The notes: a model not told the origin generated them from the sequence alone. A stretch of 64,000 nucleotides of DNA from Ipomoea triloba (GCF_003576645.1 NC_044925.1:20817113-20881112); one strand, 5' to 3'. Counted from the first letter of the stretch, positions 47,538-59,089 are shown. Numbers and translations are program-made.

Positions 47538-50500
47538 TCAATAGCCTTTATTTCCACGGATTCGAGCTCTCATGTCAACCTGGAATAAGAAAATTTCGGT
47601 AAGCTGGCCAAGAATTAGAATTTGAGCATTTTTTGTTAATTATGAGATGAAACTTGAGTTAGATACTACACATGAGTAATTTGACAGGATATTTTCCCTG
47701 AAATCATTTCATAGTAAACATGCAAGTTCGTCTGTTACTGATTCATAGAAGCCTAAAAGGTACTAAACTATCTCACTTAATGGAAAATGAAGCAACTAGT
47801 ATGAAAGAGGCAGCAATCTGCATATAGTCTCAGTGTTCCACCCCAAACCATCAGAAAAGATTGCAATGTGAAAGTATTTACCGCTTGAGAAAGAGACATG
47901 TTGATGTACAAATTTTAGTTTCATAATCTTAAGGGTGTTATGCACCAACTTTGCTTGTCCTACATGAACTTAGATACATGTCAATACATATATCAAAATA
48001 CAAACTTACCAGTGAATCAATATACAGATAAAAAGGCACACCCATTACCCCTTTTGCTTTTTACAAGTACATATGTGCATTGCATGCTTTAAAGTTATAT
48101 TACTTGCAATTAAAACCTATAGTTGTTGGACAACAGTATCAGAAAACCATTATGTACTAGCTAACGTCTCTGTTCAACATTATGTGATTCCTTAGTAGCA
48201 GGATATGAAGGTACCTGAGCAAGCTTTTTTTAAAGTGAGAAGCGCAACAGACAAAAGAACTCCAGATTGCCTTAAAGTGCAAAGCAAAATGATGCTTTCC
48301 AACCCAAAGAAATGCAAATTTGCAAATCAAATTTTGTGGTTTATAATGATATCTATATGGTTGATGAGAATGCAACTCCTATGACTATCAATATGATACT
48401 TCCAAGCTTACAATTGCATAAATTTACATAAAGAATTAAAGATACGATTATACAACTAAAAAGAAATACTACAATTGACTTAATAAAGAAATAATAATAG
48501 AGTCATATTGTCATAGACTCATAGTATTCAATTATTCATCAATCATCAATATTCATCTATCTCCTTACAAATGAGATCTGATGAATTAGAATTTAATTAC
48601 ATAATAACATAATTATAACATTAAGCAGTATGTCTAGTGGAGCAGTGGACAGAGAGTCTGTAGTGGATTGTGCATAGACTATTTAGAGTTATACTCTCTG
48701 TCCACTTGATAAAGCCCACAGAGAGTGTAAATTGAAGACAAAACCCACAGGAACTATAACTCTCCACCTCAGACAAAGTTTCAAGGAAGGGAAAAAAACC
48801 ACCTCAAAGATGAAAATAAAGGATGATGAAATGAGAGAGGAAGTATAAATCAGAGCAATATATATATATATATATATATGGGCGCGCTCAAGTGAGAACA
48901 AAAAAAAAAACCGGTGGCATTTTTTGTAAATAACTCGAACTTCGAGTGCAAGTAACAGGTACAAGTGTGCAAATAAAATCACTTAAAGTGCACCCATTTG
49001 CACTTAATAGAGCAAGTAATTTACCTTTTCACATTGGTGCACTTAATATTGTTGCACTCTATGAAATTGTTAGTTGCACTTTTAACACAATTAACTTGCA
49101 CTTCAAAGTTCGAATTATTTACAAAAATGCCACCGCGTTTTTTAAAATTGCTTCTGATTCGTTAGATCTTTCTAGATAGACGGCTATGATTGGTCACTTG
49201 GCTTGGAAATGCTTCATTCAATTTCTTCTTTGTAGGAACCATAGCCATAGCAACCTCAGGCATAGCTGAGATCTCATCACCATCAACGATTCTCAATGCA
49301 ACAAGAATCGGTTGAGGTGGCTTTATGCAATCTTCCACCCCAATCTAGAATCGAGTAGAAAACGCTGAGTCATATACTTCCTTTCCTGCTTGTGTGTTTG
49401 ATAGTTTAGAAGCACTACAATGGACACTAACAAACAAGCTTTTTAAAAGTTTTCTGGTGCTTGTACAAACTTTGCAAGGTAAGGAAGACTATGGCAACTC
49501 TAGTAACTCCATGTCTCACAAGATCCTTACCACCTATGACCTCCCTCATAGCATTTAGGATCCTTCCATGCCTATAAATGAAGGTAGTGATGCGCCTAGC
49601 ACTTTCAATCTTTTGCTTGAACTCTACCAACTTGCCAATGTCTTCCAACATGAGGTCCAAGCAATGTGCCGCGCAAGGAATCCAAAACAGTGTAGGTATC
49701 CTCTCTTCCAACAACCTACCTGTTGCCTTGTAATTAGCACCATTGTCTGTTACAACTTGAACAACATTTTCCTTGCCTATTTCTTTAATCTTGGTCTCAA
49801 GTAACCTAGCCAACATGTTGGCATCAACAGACTCCAAGAAAAAGGTCCCCTCCGGACTATTGACAATGAAGTTTATCAAGTGCCTACACTTTTTTGGAGT
49901 CCCTGCGCGGCACATTGCTTGGACCTCATGTTGGAAGACATTGGCAAGTTGGTAGAGTTCAAGCAAAAGATTGAAAGTGCTAGGCGCATCACTACCTTCA
50001 TTTATAGGCATGGAAGGATCCTAAATGCTATGAGGGAGTTCACAGGTAGTAAGGATCTTGTGAGACTTGGCGTTACTAGATTTGCTACAGCCTTCCTTAC
50101 CTTGCAAAGTTTGTACAAGCACTAGAAAGCTTTAAAAAGCTTTTTTCTTAGTGACCATTGGAGTGCTTCTAAACTATCAAACACACAAGCTGGAAAGAAG
50201 GTATATGACTCCGTGTTTTCTACTCGATTCTGGACTGGGGTGGAAGATTGCATAAAGGCATCTCAACCGATTCTTGTTGTATTGAGAATTGTTGATGGTG
50301 ATGAGATCCCAGCTATGCCCGAGGTTGTCATGGCTATGGCGACTGCAAAGAAGAAATTGAATGAAGCATTTGCATTCACGTTGAGTGATGTACCATTGCC
50401 ATCTGTTTCCTAAATTCCTAAGGGAGTAGGCATATTGATTTTTGGTGTTTGGTTATTGAGGAATTTTGTGATACATTGCTTTAGGTCATTGGGATATTCA

Positions 50501-52172
50501 TCCAATTCTCCAAGGTGACATCTGCATAGCTCTTTTTCTAAGAGTTTTAACTCATTCACTGATTCTTTGAGAGCTTCAAACTTAGACCGAGTGACGCCCA
50601 TGACACCGGCAACGGAACTAATGTTATGTGCTCCCGCCATGGGCGAGAAAACATAAGGAAAAAGGAAGAAAGAATAATAGTTGGAAAAGGAAAAGAAGAA
50701 AACACTCGTTTGCTTGAGACCCAAAACTCCCTTAGACCCTTTTTGGGATTGAATTTTTGTTTCCCTTCATTATAATACTCCCTTTTATAGGTTTGATTAC
50801 AAAGATTCTTAAACTAAGAATGATTAATTATTTGGTAGTTTCCAAATAGTTAAACTACCTAAACTAATTCGAAAACTAAGAGTAATAAGTTAAATAACTA
50901 TTTAGTAATTTCTAAATAACTATTTAGTGGTCTCTAAATATCTAAAATATGTAATGTAATAGTAATAAAATAAGACTTCCTCAGCATATATCAAATGGCT
51001 TGTGTCTTTGGACACCATTTTGAAAGTCAGTATCCCCAAAATAAAAACGAAATCTATTTCTATAGATCTATGTGCAATTAAATTCACATAACCATAGGAA
51101 ACCATATCTCACCAATGCTGAACTAAAACTTCGTTTTCTAAGTTTTACAGGCTTTTCAAGTGAATGCTTAAAACTTTCACAAGTAATTTAAATTTAAATA
51201 TGCAGATATAATCAAAGATTTTGGCATTTTGCAAAAGGAAATACAGTTTTAAAGCACATACCACAATAGGATCTGAATCCCCTTTACCTACTTGAGCATA
51301 GCTGGTGAGAAGAGTGATATCCCATTCAATAACTCAGTGTTTTGAAGGCACTAAGTTAAAAAGAGAGGATGTTTACTAAATACAAGTTAAAATGGGGTCA
51401 TTGAAGGCAGGCCCAGTGCATATTTAACCCTGCTACTTTCAAATTTGCAGAGGCATACTCAACATGTTCTGTAGTAATAAATGAGAAAGTTTCCACAAAA
51501 AACACACTGATAGATATTGTTCAAACTGATTAATCACATGTCCAGAGTCAGTTGATAATTACATGTCAATTAATCAGATAATAAGACATTTCCGACAAAT
51601 AAGTTAACACAAATTGGCTAGCACTAGCAGCACCACTCCACACTGGTAATATAAGCTAAATAAGCTAAGCTGATTTACCTACATAAGAATTTATTTCACA
51701 TTCATACTTTTTGTATTCCAAAATGGAGAACAAGTAGATTCACCATGCTCATTAGCCATTACGGTTCAAATACACAAATTAAACATGCTACAGGGGATTT
51801 GGAGGACTATTAAACCAACAACAACAACACTAATAATAATAGAAGAATAAGAATTCATAAAAGAACAGTGATTCAGCTTAAAGCATTTGAAAGGGAAATG
51901 AAATAAGAAACCTGTCCTCTTTTGCAGTTGAAATAAGTTTCCCTTAACCCTACGCACTCGCTTGAAATCGATGGACTCTTCTCCTTTGCGCATTCTCTGA
52001 ACGGCCGATTCTGAACCTATACACACGTGAAGCCAAACTATTCGTATTACGATTCAACGAAAAATACTAGTGTCGGAAATATTGAGTGAACATAGAAGAA
52101 TACCTTAACGCAGTCGGATTCGCTGAGGCATTTGACGAGCTCCGTAGCTAAACCTTTGCAGGATTTCGCCAT
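47538..52172 (-). CDS. Cytochrome c oxidase assembly protein, PET191/COA5 family (three exons)
   Basis: Exons 52172-52104 (23 codons), 52016-51912 (35 codons) and 47579-47538 (13 codons plus TGA) join at GT-AG sites, all in phase 0, to give 71 residues. The protein begins MAKSCKGLATELVKCLSESD, continues VQNRPFRECAKEKS and ISSECVGLRETYFNCKRGQ, and ends VDMRARIRGNKGY. This is the full PET191/COA5 pattern. Cysteines at 5/15 and 44/54 form twin Cx9C motifs, with a further pair at 21/32. Family members are imported into the mitochondrial intermembrane space, probably through Mia40-dependent oxidation, and are needed for complex IV assembly. The length matches the family. The last exon is only 42 nt and lies beyond a 4,332-bp intron filled with transposon sequence, so simple ORF calling misses the gene. 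Confidence 0.93.
48911..49134. mobile_element. Foldback MITE
   Basis: ggtggcattttttgtaaata..cgaacttcgagtgcaagt at the left is answered by acttgcacttcaaagttcga..atttacaaaaatgccacc at the right, inverted arms of about 40 bp. The centre is built of gtgca/tgcac words. No target duplication was identified with confidence. Confidence 0.7.
49207..49880 (-). pseudogene. hAT-type (DUF659) transposase fragment, left copy
   Basis: The minus strand encodes TFFLESVDANMLARLLETKI, then VVQVVTDNGANYKATGRLLE, PCAAHCLDLMLEDIGKL and IYRHGRILNAMREVIGGKDL, the DUF659/hAT catalytic region common in plants. A stop at about 49427 ends the frame, and related sequence continues to about 49207. The part 49207-49698 is repeated in inverse orientation at 49881-50372. 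Confidence 0.8.
49881..50409 (+). pseudogene. hAT-type transposase fragment, inverted right copy
   Basis: The plus strand encodes PCAAHCLDLMLEDIGKLVEF, RHGRILNAMREFTGSKDLV and, after a stop at about 50122, SDHWSASKLSNTQAGKKVYD, RFWTGVEDCIKASQPILVVL and AMATAKKKLNEAF. It mirrors the left copy about an axis near 49790, with scattered differences. It is shorter at its N-terminal side, so it is a partial inverted duplication. Confidence 0.8.
50410..50640 (-). CDS. Uncharacterised 76-residue ORF, possibly the N-terminus of the hAT relic
   Basis: The ATG at 50640 opens MAGAHNISSVAGVMGVTRSK and runs to a stop at 50410 with a helical, charged middle (FEALKESVNELKLLEKELCR). A TATA-like tataaaag lies about 140 bp upstream on the minus strand (about 50785). 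I do not recognise the protein. Its position and strand, directly before the transposase fragments, suggest it was the 5' part of the same element. It could also be chance. Confidence 0.25.
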   Translation of the reverse strand: MAGAHNISSVAGVMGVTRSKFEALKESVNELKLLEKELCRCHLGELDEYPNDLKQCITKFLNNQTPKINMPTPLGI

Positions 52173-52498
52173 CTCTGCTCCTCTTTCTTCTTCAATACAC
52201 CAAGTTTGCAAAGTTTCGGGTTTTCAATGACCATCTCCGTATTTAGGCCAGAAGTGAAATACTTTAATGGGCCTTTTACAAGCACATTTCATATTTAATA
52301 TGATTAATTAATTTCGGATCATTGGATTATTATTTCTTGTTATTATTAAATTTAAAATTGATTAAAGTTTTTGTTATTATTAAATTTAATCTCTAAGAGC
52401 ATGTTTGGTTGGATGGAAAAACTTTTACAAATAGCATATTTTCCTTAAATTTAAAGAAAATAGAATTTTCCTCTGTTTTGTTCAATAAAAACTTTTAT
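52173..52498. other. 5' leader and promoter side of the COA5-like gene
   Basis: A pyrimidine-rich leader lies just upstream of 52172 (on the minus strand, aagaagaaagaggagcagag). Beyond 52260 it is AT-rich with no motif I would assert. Confidence 0.4.
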
Positions 52499-52500
52499 TA

Positions 52501-52752
52501 CTCTCTCCGTCCCGAATTGGATGTCTCATTTGCTTTTTGCACGCTTATTAAGAAATTTAAGTAAATGTGATATGCTTTCCAATTATGCACCCAACTTTTT
52601 CACTTTTGGAAATAAAAGCAATAAAGAAAGCAAAAGTCATAAGGGTAATTTAAGAAAAGTATAATGATGGTGATGTTCAATTTTGGGAAGAGGACAACAT
52701 TTTGGGACAAATTAAAAAGGAAAGTAAAACAGGTAAAATGGGACAGATGGAG
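52501..52752. mobile_element. Stowaway MITE (Tc1/mariner type)
   Basis: Ends ctctctccgtcccga and ..tgggacagatggag are inverted repeats matching the Stowaway terminus CTCCCTCCGTCCC. Both sides have a TA duplication (52499-52500, 52753-52754). The 252-bp length is typical. Confidence 0.9.
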
Positions 52753-53207
52753 TATTAGTTTTGAAGAAAACATTTTTCAAGGGAGTGTGAAAAAAGTTCT
52801 CCAAAGGTAGGGGTAGTATTATGTTTTTCATGAAAGTTAGGAAGAAAGTATCACATGATTATACATGGAACCCCGATGACCCATTTTATTGGGAAAGTAT
52901 TGGCTCAAAAGGGGTGTCCCTTCCACTAACTCTAAGAAGAACACGGAAAACCAACTTGCACGGGTCCTGACGCGACAGGCGTACTCAAGGGGTATGGCGT
53001 GCCCCGCCACGCCCTCATACGCACCCAGTTGTCTTGGGTGGTGGCGCGACCAACCGCCACTCGAGGCGACTGGCCACACCGCTGGGGCACCAAAGGCACA
53101 ATCGGTCAACCCGGGGTGCCTCAGCCCTGGTCAGTGACATGAAAATTTCAATGTCAATTCATTCAAAAATTTTATTTTCAATTACAATTAAGACCAATCA
53201 ATGAATA

Positions 53208-53208
53208 C

Positions 53209-53259
<51 letters not shown>
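53208..53259. repeat. (AAT)n microsatellite
   Basis: About 17 uninterrupted trinucleotide units. Confidence 0.95.
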
Positions 53260-53540
53260 TATCAAGTATAAAAAAAATAGATTATGTTTAAAATATTTTT
53301 TTTAAATGGCGGCATTGTGCGATCACCCTAGCCAAACATGGCCATGACCGGTCCTATTTGTACGTGATGGATAGATAATACTCTAGGCCTAGTGTATTAT
53401 CCATCATCCAGTCCCCCACTTTATTGAGATTTTGCAGGTACGAAGTCTCTGGAAAGTATATTTATCTTTTTCTAATGATCTTCTTCCACTTTAGTCAATC
53501 TGCAAATAAGAGTTTTTTTTTTCACTGTCATTGCTGACTC

Positions 53541-53625
53541 CCGCGGCTGACTCCCGTGGTTGTCTCCCATGGCTGACTCCCGCGACTGACTCCCATTGGC
53601 TGACTCCCTTAGCTGTCTCCCGCCC
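53541..53625. repeat. Short tandem motif (g)gctgactcccgcg
   Basis: About five to six degenerate units of 16-20 bp: gctgactcccgcg, gctgactcccgtg, gttgtctcccatg, gctgactcccgcg, actgactcccattg and gctgactccctta. GC-rich relative to the surroundings. Function unknown. Confidence 0.75.
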
Positions 53626-53639
53626 CGTTGCCATATTTA

Positions 53640-54095
53640 TCAGCCGTAATCGTGGGTGACGCTTAGACTGCTGGAGATGGGGATGTGCGACAACACAGGG
53701 CTTTTACGAATATATTGAGACCAAGAATTAGTAGCAACATTCGCTATATTCCAAATTGTTTTAGGCAGGGGCAACACTGCTTCCCAAACGACATCATTCT
53801 GAGCTTTCCAAAGGTGATAAGCACTCCAACAACTTTCATCCGCACATCCTGTGTGAGGCAGTCCATGTGCTGCTAAACCAACTAGGAAATGAGTCACTAA
53901 CAATGCATGAAACCGGAAGAGACGACACATTCCAAACTTATTGTGCAAAAACACACCTAACAAGGAAGTGCATAACATCCTCATGGGTAGCTAAACACAT
54001 AGGGCATGTAGGATTCACCTCAACCCTCTTTATAATGAGATTTGTACTAGTAGGAAGAATACCACTACACAAAACCTTATCAATTAGCTGTTATA
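53640..54095 (-). pseudogene. LINE zf-RVT fragment
   Basis: The minus strand encodes KVLCSGILPTSTNLIIKRVE, then CPMCLATHEDVMHFLVRCVF (the zinc-binding domain downstream of plant LINE RT). After a frame change it gives SAYHLWKAQNDVVWEAVLPL. It is frameshifted and truncated. No poly(A) or target duplication was found. Confidence 0.7.
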
Positions 54096-54142
54096 TTGTA
54101 CTTTTTTTAATATACTCTAACATATCCATAATATATGTTTAA

Positions 54143-55227
54143 CAATTATGTCAATTTTGATTGAGATGATGTTCAAACCTACGACTTTCATTATAAAAAT
54201 CAATGACTAAGATAAGAATAATAAATAATTAACGAAATGTTCCGTTACTAAAATTTACAGGAATGCAATAGTATTTAGGAAAATTAAATGATATAATAGA
54301 TTGTAAAGTAGAAAAAATAATTAAAAATATTAAAATAAGAATAATATGGACCATTCATTTCAATAAACAATTACACCAATAACTTTTAGTTCAGGTTAAA
54401 GATGTAACTTTATTGGTTCTTATTAAGTTGGTAAATAAAACATTAATATGTGTATCATTTAAAATTTCTTAACTAGAATTTTTTAATGATATACTCCATC
54501 TTTTTTATATATTAATTTTATTTTTTAAAAAACTTAAGTTGAAAAGGTAATTTAACTTTATAACAATGCTTTTTCTATTGGGTGGTCCATAATCCATATT
54601 ACAAAGTGTTTTTATTTCCTACTTTAACCAAAACAAAGTAGCGTAGAACGATTGAAGTTTTCCTAATAAAATAAGGATGGCCCATAGATTATGTAAATAG
54701 TCGACAACAATCAAATCATCACCTAAAAACCATTAAACACCGATCATTAAACCTCTGTGTGTACCATACTATTAAATAATGCACATTCAATATAAAAATA
54801 ATGATATACATTATATTCAGGAAATGTACATTATTTGTGTACTATAATATAAAAATAATGTACATTCAGTATAAAAAAAATATATATTTAGTACATTAAA
54901 AATGTACATTTGATTATGGTCCACATAGCTGTGTGGACCATGATTCACACAATAATTTGCCATTAAACACACACCTCAGTCCTCAAAGATCTTAAATGCT
55001 GGGTTCTTCTTAAGAATGGCGGATTCTAGTACTACAACAAGCAAAACCACCATAATTTGTACTACGCGTACTTGGCTTGAAACAAGATGGTTCTTCTCTA
55101 GTCCCCACAAAACCCATATCCTCAGCTCCTTCCTCTAATACCAACAAGGACATAAATATCTTCAAGCCCCTAGTTCTTTTAGACTATTTTTATTGTTATC
55201 CTTATTCCTTAAGGAATGTCTATAGCT
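54143..55227. other. Intergenic DNA upstream of ACR11 with family-A-like repeat
   Basis: 54780-54960 has repeated aatgtacatt.a/gtataaaaataatg words and ggtccacatagctgtgtggaccatgattcac, resembling the ends of MITE family A (1828 and 28647). The last ~200 bp are the presumed promoter and leader of ACR11. A small plus-strand ORF at 55077 is leader sequence in another frame. Confidence 0.4.
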
Positions 55228-58204
55228 ATGGCTTCTTGTGGGCGTTTTTCTGGGCTTTGCAGTGGCGTGAGAGTAATTCAGAAGCAACCATTTTCTAGTC
55301 ATGGTGCTTTCAGGTGCTCTTTTGCTATGGATCCATTTCGCAGAATCTGCATTCTTCCTAATAGGTAAAATTTCTTGCCTCCCTGTGTGTGTATGCGTGT
55401 TTTTGAAGTGGGTTTTGTTTATGCAGCTATTATTTTCTTGAAATTTGAAATCTTTGGGGAACTTTTTAAACAGTCTTATGTCACTTGTATTCTAGGTTTT
55501 GGAGACGATTGCTCTTGCAATTAAAGTTGGTACCTTTTTTTTTTTTTTTTTTTTCATTAAGCTGATTGGCTCTGTATATCCGGTTATGGTGTTTGTTTCT
55601 AATGGCTATGTGTATGTGTGTCTCTGATGAGTTCATAGTTCTTCAGTTGTAACTTCAAATTATTGATTTCTCCATCAAATAAAAATTTGACTTTTAGCTG
55701 ATAGATGCACTTTCTAATGGCTAAAATGTTGAAATTGGTTCATGTTAAGATCTCTGCAACATGGTCTCCCTGAGGTTACTTTCCCTGGGTTATGTTATGA
55801 TCAAGTGATTCAATTTGAAATGTGAGCATTTGCTTACTCCATAATGGTTGGACCTCCTAAAGTGGATAGGTGTTAAGGTTTAGTAGTTTTAGTTGGTTAG
55901 TATCTTGGTGTTCAATGTTATTAAGACCTAAGTTTTATCCTTGGACAGGTTAGGATTTAATGCAAGTACACTCGTTCCGAAAGCATCATCAGCTACTGTC
56001 GAGGTAACTTGAATTGCTGATTGTCGTGGCTTTTCTTGGTTATAGCTTATTTCTCTTGACTGGGGAAACAGGACAAGAGTTTCTCTGAGACTGCGGAAAT
56101 ACCAACTCCCAAAGTGATACTAGATCTGGATTCGGATCCAGATGCAACTGTAGTTGAGGTCACCTTCGGGGATCGCCTTGGGGCACTGCTTGATACGGTT
56201 TGTCCTCTATCACTCCCGATTCAAAGGCTCAGCATTGTTGTCATCGTTTCCTATTTGGCCTCGATTGAATTTTATAAACTGCAGTCGTTCTTTAAATAGT
56301 TTTCGCAGAATGCATCTTAATTTCCCAGATATGTCTCAGATGAATGCACTGAAAAATCTTGGGCTGAACGTTGCCAAGGCAAATGTTTATCTTGATTCAT
56401 CCGGGAAGCACAACAAGTTTGCCATTACCAAAGCGTAAGCCGATACTGTAAATTGATTTTGGTTTTCTCTGTAATTTGCCGGTCCAGTTATTATGCTCAC
56501 TTTAGTATAGTCTTTCTTAACTTGCAGCTGAGAATGAAGGTGCTTTCTCATGTTTTTAATTCCCTGGATTAGAAGCTTCAACATGTCCACTGAACCTCCT
56601 ACCCAGACCCTAAAAGAAAGGGATGATTATTGGCAAAACAATAAAGAATTGATATCATATATGGCTAGCTAATACTAAATCTTGCAAAGGAACTTAAATA
56701 TTCCTCTTTTAACTTGTTTATCTGCAAAACAGAATACTTTCTGAGTTCATAATATTCATCAATTAGCTTTTAACATCTCAACTTATAACCTGATTAAGAA
56801 TATACTGTACGGGATATTAGAGATCACAATCTCTACCTGCAATTTTTTCTTGAATTTACTTATTGCATAGTTTCTGAATTTCTTGTCATTTTGTTTATTT
56901 CTGACTATATTGTTGGTGTGGTATTGTTATAGTTCTACAGGTAAGAAAATTGAGGATCCAGAGTTGCTTGAGGCAATTCGTTTGACAATTATTAACAATA
57001 TGCTTGAGTACCACCCGGTAAGAAACAAGTTCATCATTTTCCATAGTAGTTTTTTAAAAGTAAAACTTGCTAGGCTGTTATCCAATGCATTTTAATATAT
57101 CAATTTCTGGATCAGGAGTCGAGTTCTCAGCTAGCTATGGGGGAAGCTTTTGGTGTTCTTCGACCACATAAGAAGGTTCCTAATTTTATTAGAACATGTA
57201 GCTTTGTCTCCATTTCTATTCGGATATCCTTATCTGATTGTGTCATAACTGGGAAGTGTGTATAAGATTTGGTCTGTGGGAATCATTTAATACAATATCT
57301 GTAGTCTATACGAAAGGGGCTCGATTCCTTTAAGCAAAAGATAAAAGGATAATTATGCCAGAGAAGTCCAAAACTTTTGATGATTGTGTTACAAAATGTT
57401 CAGGTTGATGTGGACATAGCGACCCATGTTCATGTCTACAATGACAGTCCTGAACGGAGGTGACTTTGTATTCTAATTTGATTTATTGACTATCGCCCTG
57501 GACTTGATCCTGCAATTGCAAATCTTATGCGACTACATAGATGTCGTAAACTTGATATGCGTTTTTTTGCAGCTTACTCTGTGTAGAGACAGTGGATAGA
57601 CCTGGATTAATAGTTGATCTTGTAAAGGCCATTGCTGACATAAACGTTGATGTTGAATCAGGAGAATTTGACACCGAGGTACAGCTCAGTCGTCCCATAA
57701 ATCCTTAAACACTGTACTACAATGTGTTTGAAGTATTATGAATGATATACGAAGATGTTAAACTTTTCTTTCGAAACTCAGGGATTGCTCGCTAAGGCGA
57801 AATTTCATGTCAGCTACAAGGGCAAAGCTCTCATCAAGCCCCTTCAACAGGTAAAATACCCTAGTTTTGAATGCAAACTTTCATTTGCATGTTATAGACA
57901 CTGCCCCCGTGCCCTTGAAAAGAGAAATCGTTGGGCGGAGGCCGGTAAAGGGCCAAGTCCAGTACCCTGGCTCTCGAAAATGTAGTCGTAAGCGCTTGAT
58001 CTAACAAGTGATATCAGAGTCAGGTCACGGGTGGTATAAGGAAATAAAGTTGCGCGTTCACTATTAGTTATATCTTTTGGCGTAGTGGTAAGCGATTGAT
58101 CCTAACAGAAATGTATCACGTGACCATTGGACACCTCTCAGGTTCTTGAAAATAGCCTGCGGTATTTCCTGAGAAGACCAACAACAGAAGAAGCAAGCTT
58201 TTGA
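55228..58204 (+). CDS. ACR11: ACR11: chloroplast ACT-domain repeat protein (ten exons)
   Basis: Exons 55228-55364, 55949-56003, 56072-56197, 56340-56434, 56933-57017, 57116-57175, 57404-57459, 57573-57678, 57782-57850 and 58142-58204 join in frame with GT-AG introns to give 283 residues, against about 290 in Arabidopsis. The ATG at 55228 starts a Ser/Arg-rich, acid-poor stretch typical of a plastid transit peptide ([20 protein letters not shown]). The mature protein has ACT domain 1 ([16 protein letters not shown], then [20 protein letters not shown]), a linker ([15 protein letters not shown]) and ACT domain 2 ([20 protein letters not shown], then [10 protein letters not shown]). It ends [15 protein letters not shown]. 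The DRLGALLD and DRPGLIVD loops are the usual ACT ligand/dimer sites. ACR11 is reported to bind and activate plastid glutamine synthetase, linking it to nitrogen assimilation. Confidence 0.95.
57890..58110 (+). repeat. Repeat fragment in ACR11 intron 9
   Basis: cccgtgcccttgaaaagaga..aagtgatatcagagtcaggt..ggcgtagtggtaagcgattg is GC-richer than the rest of the intron. atatcagagtc resembles a primer-binding site for initiator tRNA-Met, and ggcgtagtggtaagcg resembles a tRNA/SINE box A. It looks like an old SINE- or LTR-derived insertion. The type is not settled. Confidence 0.4.
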
Positions 58205-58657
58205 GTGCAAGATTACAAAGGAAGATATTGGCTAATGATGCAAACTGGCAGTGGCAGCCTCTATTCATGTCTAAAATATGGTGTGTACTGTATAAGTTCA
58301 TGTTCATTTCAAGCTCCATTTGAACAAATCTACATGAATTTTTATAAATGTAGTATGAAACTATGAATTCTCCGGTGATGCTGTAAACCTGTTGTTAGAT
58401 CAATTAAAATGTTGAAAGGTGAGTGATTTGGCTATCAAATTTGGCAACTTGTCTGCATTCATGATGACACCTAGCTTGTCTTTTCTCTTGCAATACAAGA
58501 GATATTTGGCAGGTCTTGGGATGCCATTTGTTTCAAAATTATTGAAATTTTGATTGGAAAAATATAGAAAAAATTGTTAGATTGAATCGTATCATTATCA
58601 TAAGAGTTAAATTAACATTATTGAATGCCTCGAGGGTAATTTGAATGTTTATTTTTA
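58205..58657. other. ACR11 3'UTR and flank
   Basis: No further gene. AT-rich from about 58540. Confidence 0.5.
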
Positions 58658-59068
58658 GAGTTAATTTCGTTTTTGGTCTTTTTTATAGGTGACATTCTAT
58701 TTTAGTGTTTTTTTTTCTTTTTTTTTATAAGAACATTTATTTTTTTTTATCTTAGTATTATTGTGATGTGACCATTTTTTATCATCTATCAACAGAACAT
58801 TTTAAATATCGTTAAATACAAAGGCATTTAAGTCTTTAATTATGATTTTTTTAAAAACATAAACATAAAAATATAGTGGGTCAACTTACTTTGTATAAAA
58901 AAAAATCTAATTATCCTTGTATTTAACGGCATTTCAACGATTTTGTTGAAAGAGGACAAAAAATATCATGTCACAATAATATTAGGACCAAATAAGGATG
59001 TTTTTATAAAAAAGGACTAAAAATGAAGTGTCGCCTATAAATCTAGAACCAAAAGTGAAATTAACTCA
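58658..59068. mobile_element. MITE with 9-bp target duplication (Mutator-like)
   Basis: The left end gagttaatttcgtttttggt..tataggtgacattcta and right end atgaagtgtcgcctataaat..aaaagtgaaattaactca are inverted repeats of about 50 bp. TTATTTTTA flanks both sides (58649-58657, 59069-59077). The gagttaat.. ends resemble those of the 10597 element, so the two may be related. Diverged sequence of the same family is at 28341. Confidence 0.8.
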
Positions 59069-59089
59069 TTATTTTTACATAAGAGTTTG

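Larger units (their letters stand above)
47580..51911 (-). other. Transposon-filled second intron of the COA5-like gene
   Basis: The donor CAG|GTTTCT and acceptor attccag|GTTGAC preserve the frame. The intron contains a foldback MITE (48911-49134), a duplicated hAT transposase fragment (49207-50372) and a possible hAT N-terminal ORF with a TATA box (50410-50790). The left part, 47600-48850, has no recognised element apart from AT-rich DNA and a (TA)n run at 48857-48879. Confidence 0.85.

Noticed and set aside
55322..55364. Downstream ATG codons in ACR11 exon 1 as the start
   Set aside because: Starting at 55228 gives a full plastid transit peptide. A later start would shorten it below the family norm. 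Not excluded without a cDNA.
58080..58100. Possible tRNA gene start (ggcgtagtggtaagcg) in ACR11 intron 9
   Set aside because: Only a box A-like piece is present. No cloverleaf with anticodon and acceptor stem could be formed, so it is treated as repeat debris.
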